64,000 bases of DNA from Tetrahymena elliotti 4EA (Eukaryota > Ciliophora > Oligohymenophorea > Hymenostomatida > Tetrahymenidae). Location: contig JH720313.1 of NCBI GenBank assembly GCA_000231825.2, forward strand, positions 928,834 to 992,833. The letters are read 5' to 3'. A program made the position numbers and the translations under genes. This document shows, piece by piece, positions 61,148 to 64,000 of this stretch (positions are counted from its first letter, which is position 1; each line of letters starts with the position of its first letter). The notes under the pieces are model-generated. The model saw only the letters and a list, made by a program, of their open reading frames with translations, was not told where the DNA came from and did no database searches.

Positions 61148-63437
61148 ATGAGTAATTTATAAGAAAATCTAAACACCTCAGAAGTAGAATAATAAGAATA
61201 GCTCTAAAATTAATAATTAAATCAACATGAAAATATCTCTTCTGAAGAACCTAACAAATTGATTGAAGAGTATCTCCAAAAAGCAGGTGGTTTTAATAAA
61301 TATCAAAAGTTAATGCTTTTCTTCTTCTTTTTAAATATGATGATAATTTCAATGGTAAATCTAAGCTAATCCTTTATCTACCTTTCTCCAAAATTCATTT
61401 GCAATAAGCAAGTATTAAATGATTAGCTTAGTTCTATTAAATAAGGCTATGAAAATGGGAAAATGATTGATGGTAAGGAATACTATTTTCATAACAAAGA
61501 TAAATCTGATTTAAATAACTCACAACCAGAATAAAATAAAGAAAAGAGGAACTAGAACAATTATGAATGCAAAGAAAAAGAAGGAGGATGTAAAACTTAA
61601 ATATTAGCACCCAATTAAAAATCTACATATACCATATAACTAGAAATGTATTGCGATTAATCTAAGTATAGAGAAATAGCTTGCTCACTACTTTTTGTAG
61701 GAAGTGTAATTGGCAGTATTCTACTTGGTATAGTAGGAGATATTTTTGGACGTAAAAAGATCTTGATTCTCTCTTGGGCTGCTTCAAGCTTATCAATAGT
61801 TGGAATAACATTAACTTAAAGTATCCCATTACTAATTATTATGAATTTTACATTTGGATTTTTTTCTTAACCTGTGCAGAACATATTGTTACTGCTAGTT
61901 AATGAAGAAACTTCAGAATCTCATAGGTATGATTAATTTTTTTTAAACTAGCTAAAGCTTAAGCTCTACTTCAAAATATAATCTCTCAAAAAATTCTATA
62001 TTAGGCTGAAAAGTAATTAACATAGAATAAAAAATAAAATAAATAAAATTGAAATAAAAATTGGCAACCTTAATTGGTTAAAAATCTAAAAATTTTGATA
62101 ACTTTAGCAAATTTAGTAAATTTTTTTGTGAGAAATAATCTTATCATCTTACTTTGGTTTTTATTATTTGTTTACCTTTAAAAAATCCTATTTATTTCAT
62201 CAAGTTATGAGCTTAACCAAAATATTATTTTTCAATTTTTGAAAATAATTGTTTTATTTAACAGATAATTTTCAAGTTAAATGCTTATGGTAGCTTGGGC
62301 AGTTGGTGAGATTTGTTTACTTCCTCTTGCTTATTATATAAATAATTATAGAGACTTAATGTTTTATTGGATTATGATTCCTTCTTTATTATTAAATATC
62401 CCATTGCTATTTGTAATAGAATCACCTAGTTACTATCTATCTAAAAATAAGCTGGATAAAACATTAAAATCTTTTTAGTAATTGGCTAAGTTTAACAAAA
62501 AATAATTTGAAAGTAAATTTTTAAGAATTGAGAAATTCAATTTAATCTAAAATTAAATTTAAATAGTTTTTGAATTGCAGTTCCATGATGATAGTCATAA
62601 AGATTTTAAAGATGAAAGCATTTGGTTTAATATTCTTGCTCTTTTTAAGTTTAAATCATTAAGAGGCATCACTATTGCATCTTCATTAATTATGATTTGC
62701 ACATATATTTTTTATTTTGGTTCAGAATTTGCTCTAGAAGGAGTTGGTAAATTTCTTATTATAAAAATGATTACATTTTTAAGTTGGATGGATATCTTTC
62801 ATTTTTTGTTGTGAGATTGTAATTTTTCAACATATTTTTTAAATACACTATAAAGGTTACAGTATGTATTTAAATTAAGCAGTTGCCAGCTTTGGTGAGT
62901 TTATTCCATTGCTAATTGGAGTTTTTATAATTCCAAAAATAAGAAGGAAAAAAGGTTCAATTTTAGCTAATATAGGTTGCATATTCATATGTTTAAGCTA
63001 TTCTATATTTTATGATGGTGCATCATAAACAACCTTTGTTGGATTGCTCAGAGTTTCAAATGGATTTTAATTTGGCATTTTCTAAGTTTATATACCAGAG
63101 CTGTAAATTTTTTCAAAAATGGTTTTTATTTTAATTTGATTTTTATCTAAGATTTCCTACATAAGTAAGATCAGTAGGTACAGGTATTATTTTTGGGTTG
63201 GGTAATATAGGAAGTGTAATTGCTCCATATATAGCTAGCTAAGCTAGCAAAATAAATATTCCAAACATGGTTTTAATAGGTATTGTTGGAGTAATAGGAC
63301 TTTTTGCATGCTTCTTTTTGTAAGAGACATTAAATAAGCCTCTTGAGCATTAGATTAAAGAATTAAAAAATTAATAGTAGTCAACAAATATATTTAGTCC
63401 AAAAAAGACTAAACCCCAAAAAGAAGAGAGTGAGTGA
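61148..63437 (+). CDS. MFS transporter, SLC22-like, copy 2
   Basis: Exons 61148-61926, 62265-62746, 62856-63102, 63152-63437 give 597 aa. A 55-residue Gln/Asn/Glu-rich N-terminus leads to TM1 (LMLFFFFLNMMIISMVNLSQ). The extracellular loop is about 115 residues, hydrophilic, with several Cys (FICNKQVL.., NYECKEKEGGCKTQ) and then EMYCDQSKYREIACSLLFVG. TM2 ends in IVGDIFGRKKI, the SLC22/MFS D-x-x-G-R-x-x motif. IESPSYYLSKNK corresponds to the ESPRWL site, and LFPTQVRSVGTGIIFGLGNI to the ExxPT..R..G motif. The tail is Lys/Gln-rich. The loop between TM1 and TM2 is larger than in copy 1 at 37968. Between 62520 and 62574 lies an AT-rich, in-frame stretch (RIEKFNLIQNQIQIVFELQ) that I keep as coding because no phase-consistent intron fits. 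Confidence 0.9.
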
Positions 63438-64000
63438 GTGATTAACTAAATAAGTGAATTTAATTTTTAAAATTTGGAAACTGTTTTAATTTATTTAATT
63501 AAATCACAAATTTTATTTGTAGGTTTTTATTATAATTCTAATTTTTACTAAAGTTGTTAAATTTAATTGCAACTTTAGCAGGGACTTTATAATAACAATA
63601 GTAAGTACTATATTTGTTAAATAAAAAAACTTTTAATTAATTTAGCTTCATTATTAATTAATTATCATTTGTTAAAATCAATTTCTGACTTTAAAATTTA
63701 AAGTTTTATGAGTTTTTAAAGCTAATACTTAAAAAACAGTATTTCCTTTTTAGTGGATTTACAACAGAAGTTTTGTAAACAAATCTTAAATAAGAATATT
63801 ATGAGTTAATTGTTTTGAGTTTTTAAATTTATATTATTGTAAATGTATTTTTTTTATAAATGTAATTTTATCAAATACTAAAGAGATTTATTTTTTAGTA
63901 CCCAATAGTTTTTGAAATATTGTATTAGATTTTTAGCCTTGATTTTTTTATTTTTTAGTGTTAAATATGATAGTTTTTAATAGATCTAAGACTATTTAAA
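63438..64000. other. AT-rich sequence to window end, no gene seen
   Basis: About 560 bases downstream of the second transporter; presumably 3' UTR and spacer. Confidence 0.5.

Noticed and set aside
1..64000. tRNA genes, CRISPR arrays, telomere (G4T2) repeats
   Set aside because: No cloverleaf with a T-loop GGTTCGA-type signature, no spaced direct repeats and no telomeric tract were found by eye.

Overview
This is AT-rich (roughly 80%) nuclear DNA of a ciliate, very probably a Tetrahymena-type macronuclear chromosome. Nearly every real gene reads only if TAA and TAG are Gln and TGA is the sole stop. Genes are split by short, very AT-rich GT...AG introns (about 50-250 nt) and separated by long AT-rich spacers. 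The left edge cuts a 5S rRNA gene. No telomere repeat is present, so the window is internal to a chromosome. All gene models below were built by hand by splicing under this code. Where the exon phases close exactly I give exon coordinates; where they do not I say so.

Layout. 1-91: 3' part of a 5S rRNA gene. 641-1636 (+): two-TM protein like the BAM/GIDE part of MUL1. 3055-3294 (+): small orphan. 4648-5525 (+): AlkD-like DNA alkylation repair protein. 5831-6790 (+): unresolved gene. 7009-8938 (+): mitochondrial succinyl-CoA synthetase beta, 8 exons. 9704-10648 (-): TMEM151-like membrane protein. 11714-14032 (+): F-box / RCC1-like / SAM / MJ1316 protein. 15190-16572 (+): FEN1. 17020-17766 (+): small charged coiled-coil protein. 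19110-20694 (-): MBOAT acyltransferase. 21122-27812 (+): REV3, catalytic subunit of DNA polymerase zeta, 14 exons. 28669-31453 (+): membrane protein with a degenerate histidine-kinase core. 32089-34032 (-): mitochondrial-type DnaJ protein with an apparent frameshift. 34885-37011 (-): alpha/beta hydrolase of the ABHD17/bem46 type. 37968-39737 (+): SLC22-like MFS transporter. 42792-44738 (-): Q/N-rich, prion-like protein. 45364-48635 (-): unresolved multi-exon gene or gene pair. 51769-52642 (+): possible orphan. 53874-57489 (-): von Willebrand A protein, 9 exons. 58512-60017 (+): TPR protein. 61148-63437 (+): second SLC22-like MFS transporter.

These are independent eukaryotic genes, not operons. 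Three act in DNA repair or replication (AlkD-like, FEN1, REV3) and two are SLC22-like transporter paralogues about 23 kb apart, but nothing shows co-regulation. I found no convincing mobile element, CRISPR array or tRNA. The oddest items are the F-box/SAM/MJ1316 fusion, the DnaJ frameshift, the kinase-like protein without an H-box, and the prion-like protein.
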